This document shows, in pieces, positions 25,754 through 33,921 of a DNA stretch of 59,758 bases; position 1 is the stretch's first letter; each line of letters opens with the position of its first letter. Location of the stretch: positions 1 through 59,758 of the forward strand of contig CAZJGF010000001.1 in assembly GCA_964545665.1 (NCBI GenBank), given 5' to 3'. The notes under the pieces were generated by a model. That model was not told the DNA's origin. It searched no databases and worked only from the letters and a program-made list of their open reading frames with translations. A program made the translations under genes and the position numbers. The stretch is from CAZJGF01 sp964545665 (GTDB taxonomy: Bacteria > Chloroflexota > Dehalococcoidia > GIF9 > AB-539-J10).

Positions 25754-27004
25754 ATGGCACCAGAGTTTCATACAGACTTAGGACCTCAATATGAAGGTGA
25801 GGTAATAAGGAAAGAAGACCTTTACATGGAGTTTGGAGGGCCGAAGGTAGCTCATAAGTTCGAATTGGTAACCTTGAAGCGACCCGAGGAAATTGAGAAT
25901 GAGAAGGTGGAGCTTATCGGACCGGATATAACTGAACTGCAGCCTTATGATGACGCAACTGGCGAAGGTGGGAGCTACCCTATAGCTGTCCTGGTCGAGG
26001 TTGCCGGAGCAGAGTTAGACAAGGATGCCGAGGCAATCATCGAAAGGAAGATCCATATGTATACGAACTATACTCAGGGTTGGTATCACATGAATCAGCG
26101 TCAGGATGCCTGGTATAGGATGAACAAAGAGGCTGCAAAGAAAGGGTTCAACTCTTTAAGAGAGTTAGGGGAAATTTTCAATTTGCTTTTCACCTCGGAG
26201 ATGCCCATTATTGAAGCAATACAAACTACTATTATTACTGACGATGAGAGAATAGCGAAACTCTTGCCAGACGCATTAGCTACTTATAAGGCAAGGGACG
26301 ACAGGGCGCTAAGCCTTAGGGATGAGGATGTAGATACATTTTATGGCTGTGTCCTTTGCCAGAGCTTCGCTCCCACCCACGTCTCCATCATAACCCCCGA
26401 TAGAATCGCCAATTGTGGAGCTATAAATTGGTTTGATGGCAGGGCCGCAGCCAAGATTGACCCTGAGGGACCTATATTCGCCATACCTAAGGGGGAGCTT
26501 ATAGACCACGTAAAGGGTGAATATGATGGAGCGAACAAAGTCGAATATGAGAGGTCTATGGGGACTTACGATCGGGTTTATCTCTACAGCGCCTTCGAGC
26601 ATCCCCACACCTCCTGTGGCTGTTTTGAAGCCATTGTTTTCTATATCCCTGAGGCGGACGGATTCGGACTGGTGCACAGAGATTTTAAGGGCCCAACTGT
26701 GATTGGGGAAACCTTCTCCCACATGGCCGGTGACACCTCCGGGGGCAGGCAGGTAGAAGGTCGCTTGGGAACCGGCTTGGAGCAGCTACGCTCCCCGAAG
26801 TTCATTCAGGCAGACGGAGGGCGAAAAAGGATGGTATGGATGCCCAGGGAGATACTGGACAGATATAAGGAAGCTTTTGAAGCTGAGGGGCTATATGACA
26901 AGATACCCACAGAGAACGAGGTTAAAACCGTTGATGAGTTAATGCCATGGTTAGAAGAGCATCAGCACCCTTGGATAATGGGGGAGGTTGAGCTTCCCGA
27001 GTGA
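25754..27004 (+). CDS. cdhC: Archaeal-type acetyl-CoA synthase beta subunit, with Ser at one A-cluster cysteine position
   Basis: CdhC joins CO, a methyl group and CoA at the Ni-Ni-[4Fe-4S] A-cluster. At 416 residues it lacks the N-terminal domain of bacterial AcsB. Cubane-ligand positions read Cys199, Cys202, Ser211 and Cys221. The spacing 0/3/12/22 equals Cys506/509/518/528 of Moorella ACS, so one usual cysteine is serine (codon TCC). The nickel-binding Cys288-Gly-Cys290 is present. AAAGGAG precedes the ATG. All other blocks look intact, so activity is probably kept, with an altered cluster ligand. Confidence 0.93.
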   Translation: MAPEFHTDLGPQYEGEVIRKEDLYMEFGGPKVAHKFELVTLKRPEEIENEKVELIGPDITELQPYDDATGEGGSYPIAVLVEVAGAELDKDAEAIIERKIHMYTNYTQGWYHMNQRQDAWYRMNKEAAKKGFNSLRELGEIFNLLFTSEMPIIEAIQTTIITDDERIAKLLPDALATYKARDDRALSLRDEDVDTFYGCVLCQSFAPTHVSIITPDRIANCGAINWFDGRAAAKIDPEGPIFAIPKGELIDHVKGEYDGANKVEYERSMGTYDRVYLYSAFEHPHTSCGCFEAIVFYIPEADGFGLVHRDFKGPTVIGETFSHMAGDTSGGRQVEGRLGTGLEQLRSPKFIQADGGRKRMVWMPREILDRYKEAFEAEGLYDKIPTENEVKTVDELMPWLEEHQHPWIMGEVELPE

Positions 27005-27107
27005 GACCGTTTGAGCAAAGCGAAGGAATCCCTGAGCTGTAAATAAGAGAGAAAGGTAGCCCTCGTCCATGCTATGCTTTGTCCTGGCGAGGGGCAGGAG
27101 GTTTGTT

Positions 27108-28472
27108 ATGCCGGTATCAGGCTCTGAGTTAGTAAAGTTACTGCCAAAAAGGAAGCCATGTAGGGACTGCGGCTTTCCCACTTGCTTCGCCTTTGCCATG
27201 AAGCTGGCTTCAGGCGGAGCTAGTGTAGATAAGTGCCCTTATCTGGATGAGGAAACAAAAGCCAGGATAACAGATCTTCTCGCTCCGCCCATAAGGCTCG
27301 TAACCATTGGCTCGGGGGAAAATAAGCTAGAGATGGGAAATGAGGAGGTAGTATACAGACATGAGAAGACTTACTACCATCCACCGGGAATCGGTCTACT
27401 TATCTCCGATAAGGAGGCTGACGACAAGATTGACGAGAAGATAAGGAAGATAAAAGAGTTGCAGTTCCCGTGGATAGGATTAATGCTAAAGGCGGATTTC
27501 TTGGCTCCCTACTTTGAATCGGGTGATAAGGACAAATTTCTAGCTTTGGTCAAGAAAGTGTACCAATCAACCGATGTGCCAATGATTTTGATCTCAGAAG
27601 ATATGGATGCCTTATTTTCTGCCAGGGATATATGTGCTGATAGAAATCCGCTTCTTTACCCCATAACCAAGGAAAACATAGAGGAGGCAATCCCAAAGAT
27701 CAAGGAGAAACCTAGCCCGATAGGAATTCGAGGAGATAGTCTAGAGTCGCTGGTGCCTTTGACTATGAAATTAAAGGATGCCGGGATTGAAGATGTTGTC
27801 CTAGACCCGGGTTCCAAGAAGCTAATGGAGGCGATAAGAGACCAGACTTTTATCAGGAGGGCAGCTATAAAGCAAGGGTTTAGGCCGCTTGGCTATCCTA
27901 CCATTGCCTTTCCCTGCTTCATAGCTAACGACGGGCTAGAGGAAGCCATGGCTGGCTCAACCTTCATAAACAAGTTCACTAGCATTATTGTATTCTCCGA
28001 TTTCGACCAGTATTCCTTGCTCCCCACCTTAATACAAAGGCTCAATATCTATACTGACCCTCGTTTCCCCATGGGGGTGGATGAGAAATATTACGAGGTA
28101 TTGGAACCTGATGAATATTCCCCCGTTCTTGTCACGTCAAACTGGGCCTTGACTTACTTCCTGGTATCATCGGCTGTCGAGGCTACTAGAATTCCTGGCT
28201 ATGTTTGCGTAAAGGATGCGGAAGGGCTTGGTGTCCTTACAGCTTGGGCAGCAGGCAAGTTTGACGGCGAATCTGTAGGAGAATTCATAAAGAAAAGTGG
28301 AATCGCAGACCGTGTGAAACACAGAACGCTAATTATCCCGGGTAAGGTAGCCAGGATTAAAGGCGCCCTTGAAGATGCTTTGAATCTTGAATGGGAGGTT
28401 GTAGTCGGTCCCAGAGAAATAACTGCGTTGGGAAAGTTCCTTCCAGACGTTGCTAAAAGTCTAAGGAAATAA
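27108..28472 (+). CDS. cdhE: Corrinoid/iron-sulfur protein large subunit (CODH/ACS gamma subunit)
   Basis: This is the large subunit of the methyl-carrying corrinoid protein, also called AcsC. The N-terminal [4Fe-4S] domain has Cys18, Cys21, Cys26 and Cys43 (CRDCGFPTC then DKC). A TIM barrel and the C-terminal cobalamin-binding domain follow. I chose ATG 27108 with AGGAGGT directly upstream; the frame is open from 27069. A possible hairpin, CCCTCG at 27060-27065 with CGAGGG at 27088-27093, ends just before the ribosome site and could tune translation. The product has 454 residues. Confidence 0.94.
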   Translation: MPVSGSELVKLLPKRKPCRDCGFPTCFAFAMKLASGGASVDKCPYLDEETKARITDLLAPPIRLVTIGSGENKLEMGNEEVVYRHEKTYYHPPGIGLLISDKEADDKIDEKIRKIKELQFPWIGLMLKADFLAPYFESGDKDKFLALVKKVYQSTDVPMILISEDMDALFSARDICADRNPLLYPITKENIEEAIPKIKEKPSPIGIRGDSLESLVPLTMKLKDAGIEDVVLDPGSKKLMEAIRDQTFIRRAAIKQGFRPLGYPTIAFPCFIANDGLEEAMAGSTFINKFTSIIVFSDFDQYSLLPTLIQRLNIYTDPRFPMGVDEKYYEVLEPDEYSPVLVTSNWALTYFLVSSAVEATRIPGYVCVKDAEGLGVLTAWAAGKFDGESVGEFIKKSGIADRVKHRTLIIPGKVARIKGALEDALNLEWEVVVGPREITALGKFLPDVAKSLRK

Positions 28473-28475
28473 GAG

Positions 28476-28988
28476 TTGATAGGGACACAGGAGAAAGAGC
28501 AATTAGCCGAGACTTTGTCCTCATACGGTAAGGAAAGGAAAAGCTTAATTCCCTTATTGGAGGAAGTTCAGGTGGACCTGGGGTATCTTCCCAAGGAAGT
28601 GATGCAAGAGATTGCTACTTTCTTGGCCATTCCTGAAGTTGAGGTCTATGGAGTCGCCACCTTCTATAACCAATTTCGCTTTGTTCCGCTGGGGAAGCAC
28701 CATGTTAGAGTTTGCATGGGAACCGCATGTCATCTAGCAGGGGGAAAACTTATCCTAGAAGCTTTAGAAAGGGAGCTTGGCATTAAGGTGGGAGAAACTA
28801 GGGAGGATGGGGAATTCAGCCTAGAGCGAGTTGCTTGCGTTGGTTGCTGCATGCTGGCTCCGGTAATGATAGTAGGGGATGGAATTCATCCTAGGATGAC
28901 GCCTTTCAAGGCAGAGGAAGCCTTAATACCCTACAGGCAAAAATCCGATGGGGCAAGCTCAAGTGAAGAGCAAGCTGGGGCACAGTAG
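28476..28988 (+). CDS. nuoE: NuoE-like [2Fe-2S] subunit, copy 1
   Basis: This is the thioredoxin-fold subunit that pairs with NuoF in NADH-oxidising modules of complex I, bifurcating hydrogenases and formate dehydrogenases. The 170-residue product has the four [2Fe-2S] cysteines in CMGTACHLAGG and ACVGCCMLAP. It starts at TTG 28476, four bases after cdhE, and is followed by nuoF after 13 bases. The C-terminus is a short Ser/Glu/Gln-rich tail. A second copy lies at 33452. Confidence 0.9.
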   Translation: MIGTQEKEQLAETLSSYGKERKSLIPLLEEVQVDLGYLPKEVMQEIATFLAIPEVEVYGVATFYNQFRFVPLGKHHVRVCMGTACHLAGGKLILEALERELGIKVGETREDGEFSLERVACVGCCMLAPVMIVGDGIHPRMTPFKAEEALIPYRQKSDGASSSEEQAGAQ

Positions 28989-29001
28989 GAAAGCGTAGTG
29001 A

Positions 29002-30930
29002 ATGACGTTTCAGGAAATCCAGAACCGGGCGAAATCCGAATGGGAGAACCTTCAGAATAACGCCTATATCCTCATTGGCACAGCCACTTGTGGTAGGGCG
29101 GCTGGTGCTTTAAGCACCCTTGAGGCTTTCCAACAAGAGTTATCGCGGCGGAATATCGAGGTTAAGACCATCCAAGTTGGATGTATGGGGCTGTGCCATG
29201 CTGAGCCATTGGTCACTATATCCAAGCCTGATTCTTTCCGCGTCGTCTACGGGAACGTGACCTCCGAGCTTGTTCCCCGCCTGGTAGAAGGCTACATTGT
29301 GGGAGATGACCCCTGCCTTGAGCTTGCACTGGGTACCCTGGAGGGAGGCCAGGGAGAAGCCCCCTATATTCCGGAACTTCCTAGGTTTGAACACGAGCTC
29401 CGCCTTGTGTTCCGCCGCTGCGGCTACATCGACCCGGTGAATATAAATCATTACATCGCCAATGGTGGATATAGCAGCTTGGAAAAGGCATTAAGGAGGC
29501 AACCCGAAGAGATAATTGAGGAGGTAAAAAACTCAGAGTTGCGGGGGCGAGGTGGGGCTGGATTTCCTACTGGGCTGAAGTGGGAGTTTTGCCACAGCGC
29601 TAAAGGAGATCCGAAGTATGTGGTGTGTAATGCTGATGAGGGAGATCCAGGCGCATTTATGGACCGAGTTGTCTTGGAAAGTGACCCTCAGCAAGTTATC
29701 GAGGGAATGATTATTGGGGCTTATGTCATAAGTGCTAAGCAGGGTTACATCTATGTCCGTGTCGAGTATCCTTTAGCCGTTGAGCGGGTAAAGATTGCCT
29801 TAAAGCAAGCAGAGGAACTGGGTCTCTTGGGAGATAATATCCTAGAAAGCGGTTTTGGTTTCCATATAGAGCTAGCCATGGGAGCTGGTGCTTTCGTCTC
29901 TGGCGAGGAGACGGCACTCATGGCGGCTGTGGAAGGAGAGATGAGCACGCCCAGGCCGAGACCTCCTTATCCTGCTCAGGCGGGCTTATGGGGTAAACCT
30001 ACATTGCTGAATAACGTGAAAACTTTCGCCAACGTCCCGTTGATAATCGAGCGGGGGGCAGATTGGTTTTCCTCGATTGGCACTGAGGGAAGCAAGGGAA
30101 CAGCGGTGTTCACCCTGGCAGGCAAGGTTAACAATAAAGGATTGACCGAAGTGCCTATGGGAACAACGTTCCGTGAGATCATTTATGACATCGGTGGGGG
30201 AATCCCCGAATCCAAGTCATTTAAGGCAATACAGATTGGTGGTCCCTCAGGAGGCTGTATCCCAGCAAGCTTGCTTGATACTCCCATCGACTATGACTCC
30301 CTTCGTCAAGCTGGCTCCATGATGGGCTCGGGGGGACTAATTGTAATGGATGAGGATAACTGCATGGTTGATGCTGCAAGGTTTTTCTTGGATTTCACCA
30401 CAAAGGAGTCCTGTGGCAAATGCACCATGTGTCGTCTAGGAACCTTGCAAATGCACCAAATTCTTGAGGCTATTGTAGCCGGCAGAGCTGAACCTGAAGA
30501 CCTTAACCTCCTCTTTGAATTAGCTGAAGACGTCAAAGCAGGGTCGCTTTGTGCCTTAGGAGGAACAGCCCCAAATCCCATTCTTACTACTCTACGTTAC
30601 TTCCGAGATGAGTATGAAGCACATGTAATGGAAAAGCGCTGTCCTGCCAAGGTATGTCCTGAGCTCACCGCCTACTATATCCTTCCCGACAAGTGTGAAA
30701 GAAGCTGTGAGCATTGCGTGCTTACCTGTCCTACCGAGGCTGTTAAAGGCGAAAAAGGGGAGATAAAGGTTATTGATCAAGAGAAATGCGTTAATTGCGG
30801 CACTTGCCTGGATGTCTGCCCTCCTGAGTATGATGCGGTAGTGAAGCTATCGCCTATTAGCCAACTCCCCCCGGAAGATGCAGCAGCTAAAGAAAGGGGC
30901 ATAGCGCAGCGAGCACAACAGGTCGTATAG
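29002..30930 (+). CDS. nuoF: NuoF-like NAD(P)H-binding flavoprotein with extra ferredoxin domains, copy 1
   Basis: This is an FMN- and iron-sulfur-containing NAD(P)H dehydrogenase subunit of the HndC/HydB type with 642 residues. Domains in order are an N-terminal [2Fe-2S] thioredoxin-like domain (TATCGRAAGA, GCMGLCH), the NADH/FMN domain (GRGGAGFPTGLKWEF; NADEGDPGAF), an SLBB segment, the [4Fe-4S] site SCGKCTMCRLGT and a C-terminal two-cluster ferredoxin (CEHCVLTCP, CVNCGTCLDVCP). With NuoE and the NuoG-like protein at 20342 it could exchange electrons between NAD(P)H and ferredoxin for CODH. Confidence 0.92.
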   Translation: MTFQEIQNRAKSEWENLQNNAYILIGTATCGRAAGALSTLEAFQQELSRRNIEVKTIQVGCMGLCHAEPLVTISKPDSFRVVYGNVTSELVPRLVEGYIVGDDPCLELALGTLEGGQGEAPYIPELPRFEHELRLVFRRCGYIDPVNINHYIANGGYSSLEKALRRQPEEIIEEVKNSELRGRGGAGFPTGLKWEFCHSAKGDPKYVVCNADEGDPGAFMDRVVLESDPQQVIEGMIIGAYVISAKQGYIYVRVEYPLAVERVKIALKQAEELGLLGDNILESGFGFHIELAMGAGAFVSGEETALMAAVEGEMSTPRPRPPYPAQAGLWGKPTLLNNVKTFANVPLIIERGADWFSSIGTEGSKGTAVFTLAGKVNNKGLTEVPMGTTFREIIYDIGGGIPESKSFKAIQIGGPSGGCIPASLLDTPIDYDSLRQAGSMMGSGGLIVMDEDNCMVDAARFFLDFTTKESCGKCTMCRLGTLQMHQILEAIVAGRAEPEDLNLLFELAEDVKAGSLCALGGTAPNPILTTLRYFRDEYEAHVMEKRCPAKVCPELTAYYILPDKCERSCEHCVLTCPTEAVKGEKGEIKVIDQEKCVNCGTCLDVCPPEYDAVVKLSPISQLPPEDAAAKERGIAQRAQQVV

Positions 30931-31694
30931 TGGTTAGGAAAATTGTTTCCACAGGAAGAGGAGGAGCCGGGAAATCAACTTTCGTCGCTCTTGTTAGCAA
31001 GTACCTGAAACCTCCAACATTGCTCATTGACCTTGATCCCGATCTCAGCCTCGCCGATATGCTTGGACTGGATTTTCAAAGGGAAGGGAAAAGGACTGTT
31101 TGCGAAGCGCTTTACGATGTCATTGAGAAAAGAAAAAGTAACATAAGCCCCACGATTACGACACATGATTCAATGGAATCTTTGCTATGGAGCGATTGTT
31201 TATACGAAGGAAAGAAAATTGACCTGATCAGCCTAGGAACAAAACTTACCGAAGGCTGTCTTTGTGCTGCAGATGAACTGCTCAGGAAAACAATTCCTAG
31301 GCTGGCTAAGAACTATACCAACGTGCTAATAGACTCACCAGCTGGGGTGGAACATCTGAATCGAAACATAGTGTCAGACATAAATGACCTCTTTGTCCTA
31401 TGCGATCCCTCTGACAAATCTTTGAAGCACATACCAAGGATCAAAGAAATTATCAAGCAAGTAGGAATTAGATACGGTCACTTCTACCTGGTGGCAAACT
31501 ATGAGTGCACCGAAGAGGCAGAGAGGTATCTACAGAATACAGGTGAAATCTACCTGGGCAGAATAGACTACGACGCTCGTTTGCAGCAGTACAACTTGGA
31601 GGGCAAATCTCTTCTCGAGTTGCCAGAGGATTCAGTTGCTTGTTTGTCTGTGAGAAGGATTCTGACGAAGGCAGGTTATCAAATCGGATCTTAA
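30930..31694 (+). CDS. CooC-like maturation ATPase, copy 2
   Basis: This 254-residue P-loop ATPase is related to CooC. The deviant Walker A reads GRGGAGKS near residue 9, DLDPD follows, and the metal-type CxC occurs in TEGCLCAADE near residue 110. It starts at GTG 30930, sharing one base with the nuoF stop. It is clearly a tandem duplicate of the next gene. Both differ from the operon-leading CooC at 17705, so they may serve a different metal site. Candidates are the ACS A-cluster, or regulation. The role is not known. Confidence 0.75.
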   Translation: MVRKIVSTGRGGAGKSTFVALVSKYLKPPTLLIDLDPDLSLADMLGLDFQREGKRTVCEALYDVIEKRKSNISPTITTHDSMESLLWSDCLYEGKKIDLISLGTKLTEGCLCAADELLRKTIPRLAKNYTNVLIDSPAGVEHLNRNIVSDINDLFVLCDPSDKSLKHIPRIKEIIKQVGIRYGHFYLVANYECTEEAERYLQNTGEIYLGRIDYDARLQQYNLEGKSLLELPEDSVACLSVRRILTKAGYQIGS

Positions 31695-31695
31695 T

Positions 31696-32520
31696 TTGGC
31701 TATGGGAAGAGTAATTGTTTCCACAGGGAGAGGAGGAGCAGGGAAATCGACTTTTGTGGCTTTGGCTAGCAAGTATTTGAATTCGCCGAAGCTGCTGATA
31801 GACCTCGACCCTGATGAGAGTCTAGCTGACATGCTTGGAGTAGATTTGAACGAGAAAGGCAAAAAGACCATCTCAAGCGCACTCTACGACGCTATAGAGG
31901 AGAACAAAGGGGTCGGTCGCTCGGGCTACAATCTCCTATCCGAGGTACTGCAACCTGTTTTGTACCGAGGGGCAGAATTTGACCTTATCGCCCTGGGAAC
32001 GAAGTTCACCGTGGGTTGTTATTGTGCTCCAGACGCAGTGCTCAAAGACTTCATCCCCACTCTGGTTAAAGATTATGACGAGGTACTAGTAGACGCACCT
32101 GCGGGGTTGGAGCACTTCAATCGCAAGGTGGTGGTAGATATAGATGACCTGTTTGTGCTTCTGGATCCATCCGAGAAGTCCATCAAGCATATAGAAAGAG
32201 TCAAAGATATTACCAGGGAACTGAAGGTTGGTTACAATCATCTGTACCTGATAGGGAACTACAGATTTACTGAGGAAACGGAAGAGTATTTACGAAGTGC
32301 GGGAGAAGCCTATCTAGGGAAGATAGACTACGATCCTAATGTCAAACGATATAATCTGGAAGGGAGATCTCTTCTTGAGTTGCCTGGGGATTCTCCCGCT
32401 GCCCTTTCTGTAAAGAGGATTCTAGCGAAGGCAGGCTATAGAATTACGGATGGGAATCTTGCTAGTGAGTCGAGCCAGAAAATAGCCAAGAGTTCACCTT
32501 TACGGGAGACTAGGAGGTGA
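31696..32520 (+). CDS. CooC-like maturation ATPase, copy 3
   Basis: This 274-residue paralogue of the preceding gene starts at TTG 31696 or, as likely, ATG 31702. Walker A is GRGGAGKS, DLDPDESLADMLG follows, and the CxC lies in TVGCYCAPD near residue 114. The pair share IVSTGRGGAGKSTFVAL and the C-terminal NLEG-SLLELP block. The C-terminal 20 residues beyond the shared domain are Ser/Lys-rich and unmatched. The last codons contain the GGAGGTGA ribosome site of the next small frame. Confidence 0.75.
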   Translation: MAMGRVIVSTGRGGAGKSTFVALASKYLNSPKLLIDLDPDESLADMLGVDLNEKGKKTISSALYDAIEENKGVGRSGYNLLSEVLQPVLYRGAEFDLIALGTKFTVGCYCAPDAVLKDFIPTLVKDYDEVLVDAPAGLEHFNRKVVVDIDDLFVLLDPSEKSIKHIERVKDITRELKVGYNHLYLIGNYRFTEETEEYLRSAGEAYLGKIDYDPNVKRYNLEGRSLLELPGDSPAALSVKRILAKAGYRITDGNLASESSQKIAKSSPLRETRR

Positions 32521-32531
32521 ATGACAAACTT

Positions 32532-32705
32532 ATGTCCGAAAAAGAAGAGGCGATTGGTGGTTTTGGGCTTTCACTTTCAGCTACAATCCCTCAAGACGCC
32601 TATATTGCTGATTTGGAGATAATAGTAACACCGCTGGCGGAGCTCCCCTGGGATTCCCCTCTTCCAGCCAAGGTGAAAGGAGTAGCGAACTTGCTTCAAC
32701 TATAA
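32532..32705 (+). CDS. Small hypothetical protein after the CooC-like pair
   Basis: The frame encodes 57 residues from ATG 32532; it is open from GTG 32517, which overlaps the preceding stop. AGGAGGT at 32512-32518 lies 13 bases from the ATG, a long spacing. The protein is acidic at the start, then has a hydrophobic patch (GGFGLSLSATIPQD) and ends LLQL. I recognise no domain. Possible translational coupling to the ATPase gene argues for a real product; its shortness argues against it. Confidence 0.4.
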   Translation: MSEKEEAIGGFGLSLSATIPQDAYIADLEIIVTPLAELPWDSPLPAKVKGVANLLQL

Positions 32706-32730
32706 CAGAAGTGCATATTTGCTATATTGA

Positions 32731-32744
32731 TAGGCTTCGGCCTA
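32731..32744 (+). promoter_or_regulatory. UUCG tetraloop hairpin in the cooC-CNB gap
   Basis: TAGGC-TTCG-GCCTA forms a five-pair stem capped by the very stable UUCG loop. It is not followed by a U-run, so it is more likely an mRNA-stabilising or processing hairpin than a terminator. It lies 70 bases before the CNB-protein start. A weak promoter candidate (TTGCTT 32691-32696, CATATT 32714-32719, 17-base spacer) lies just upstream. Confidence 0.4.
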
Positions 32745-32813
32745 AGAGGTTAAAATTGTGTGCTTAGCAATAAATAAGCCGGGGATTAGGGACTTGTACA
32801 GGAGGTGACAACG

Positions 32814-33293
32814 ATGGTATCAGCTGAGATGTTAGCAGGTTTTCAATCGTTTGAAGGGTTGGAGGAAAGCGAGCTAGTGGAGATAGCTAGACTTTGCCAC
32901 CAGCGAAGTTACGAGAAAGATTCAGTCATTTTTACATCGGGGGGCTCAGCTGCAGGCATTTACCTTCTCAAAGATGGTGAAGTTCACATACAGGTTGAAC
33001 TCGTCATCTATGACCTGGAGGCCAGAGCAACCATCTACACAGTGAGAAAGGGTGAGACCTTCGGCTGGTCAGCCTTGGTACCACCACATAAGTTCACAGC
33101 ATCAGCTAGATGCGGGCAAAACTCTGAAGTCCTCACCATAGATGGCCAAGACTTGATGAACATCTTGAACAAGAATAACCATATAGGCTATCTGGTCATG
33201 AGGAACCTCAGCAACGTGATAAGTGCGAGGTTGGCTGCAACCATGGTAGCACTGAGACACCAGGTCCAGAGAGCCTCGGCCAGCAGGGTGTAA
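32814..33293 (+). CDS. Cyclic-nucleotide-binding-fold protein without DNA-binding domain
   Basis: This 159-residue Crp/Fnr-type sensor domain is present alone. The beta-roll region shows IYLLKDGEVHIQ and a GETFGWSALVPP block, followed by the long C-helix. No helix-turn-helix follows, so it cannot act as a Crp-type regulator by itself. ATG 32814 is preceded by GGAGGTG. It resembles the N-terminal domain of the sensor kinase at 40806, suggesting the two respond to related signals or interact. Downstream, the same frame continues after the stop as another open stretch. Confidence 0.8.
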   Translation: MVSAEMLAGFQSFEGLEESELVEIARLCHQRSYEKDSVIFTSGGSAAGIYLLKDGEVHIQVELVIYDLEARATIYTVRKGETFGWSALVPPHKFTASARCGQNSEVLTIDGQDLMNILNKNNHIGYLVMRNLSNVISARLAATMVALRHQVQRASASRV

Positions 33294-33302
33294 ACATATT
33301 TG

Positions 33303-33437
33303 GTGCGCCCCGAGGCTAAAAGGGGAAAGCCTTTATCGGCTGTGGAGGAGGCGCCGCAATCATCCATAGAGGCGGCGGAAGAAGCGTGGACCAGGTGCGA
33401 GCAAATCTGGGAAGGTAAGCTAGATATTGAAACGTAA
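33303..33437 (+). CDS. Possible 44-residue acidic protein, or read-through extension of the CNB gene
   Basis: A GTG at 33303 (TTG at 33300) opens 44 codons to TAA 33435-33437. The frame is the same as that of the CNB-fold gene, whose TAA is at 33291, only three codons earlier than 33303. The peptide is helical-looking and acidic, with SIEAAEEAWTRCEQIWEG near its end. It could be a former C-terminal tail cut off by a recent stop, a read-through product or a separate small protein. There is no clear ribosome site. Confidence 0.35.
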   Translation: MRPEAKRGKPLSAVEEAPQSSIEAAEEAWTRCEQIWEGKLDIET

Positions 33438-33451
33438 TAGGGAGACGGTGG

Positions 33452-33907
33452 ATGAAAGTAAAGGAACGTTTGACTGAAATTCTGGCGCCGTACAAAGAGA
33501 AGAAAGGTGCCCTGATACCTGTCCTGCAGCAAGTCCAAGGTGAACTGGGCTATCTCCCCAAGGAAGCAGTATCTGGAATCGCCCGCTTCTTGGGTACCTC
33601 AGAGAGCGAGGTTTTTGGTGTGGCTAGCTTCTATGCTCAGTTTCGCTTTACTAGAGCTGGGAGGCACATTGTAAAAGTATGTCTGGGCACTTCTTGCTAT
33701 GTGCGGGGTGGAGCGCGTGTCATGGAAACGGTAGAGAAAGAACTTGGCATTAGGCAAGGAGAGACTAGAACCGACTATGAATTCAGTTTAGAGAGGGTTG
33801 CTTGCTTTGGTTGCTGCGCTTTGTCTCCAGTAATGGTGGTCGACAACGGTGTTTATAGCAGGATGACTCCGACAAAGGCAAAGCAAGTCTTGTCCTCTTA
33901 TTATTAG
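33452..33907 (+). CDS. nuoE: NuoE-like [2Fe-2S] subunit, copy 2
   Basis: This 151-residue paralogue of the gene at 28476 has [2Fe-2S] cysteines in CLGTSCYVRGG and ACFGCCALSP. GGGAGACGG precedes the ATG. It is followed two codons later by the ribosome site of the NuoF-GltD fusion and then formate dehydrogenase, so it belongs to the NAD(P)-linked formate dehydrogenase module. It lacks the Ser/Glu/Gln tail of copy 1. Confidence 0.9.
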   Translation: MKVKERLTEILAPYKEKKGALIPVLQQVQGELGYLPKEAVSGIARFLGTSESEVFGVASFYAQFRFTRAGRHIVKVCLGTSCYVRGGARVMETVEKELGIRQGETRTDYEFSLERVACFGCCALSPVMVVDNGVYSRMTPTKAKQVLSSYY

Positions 33908-33921
33908 CTTTGGAGGCTGGG

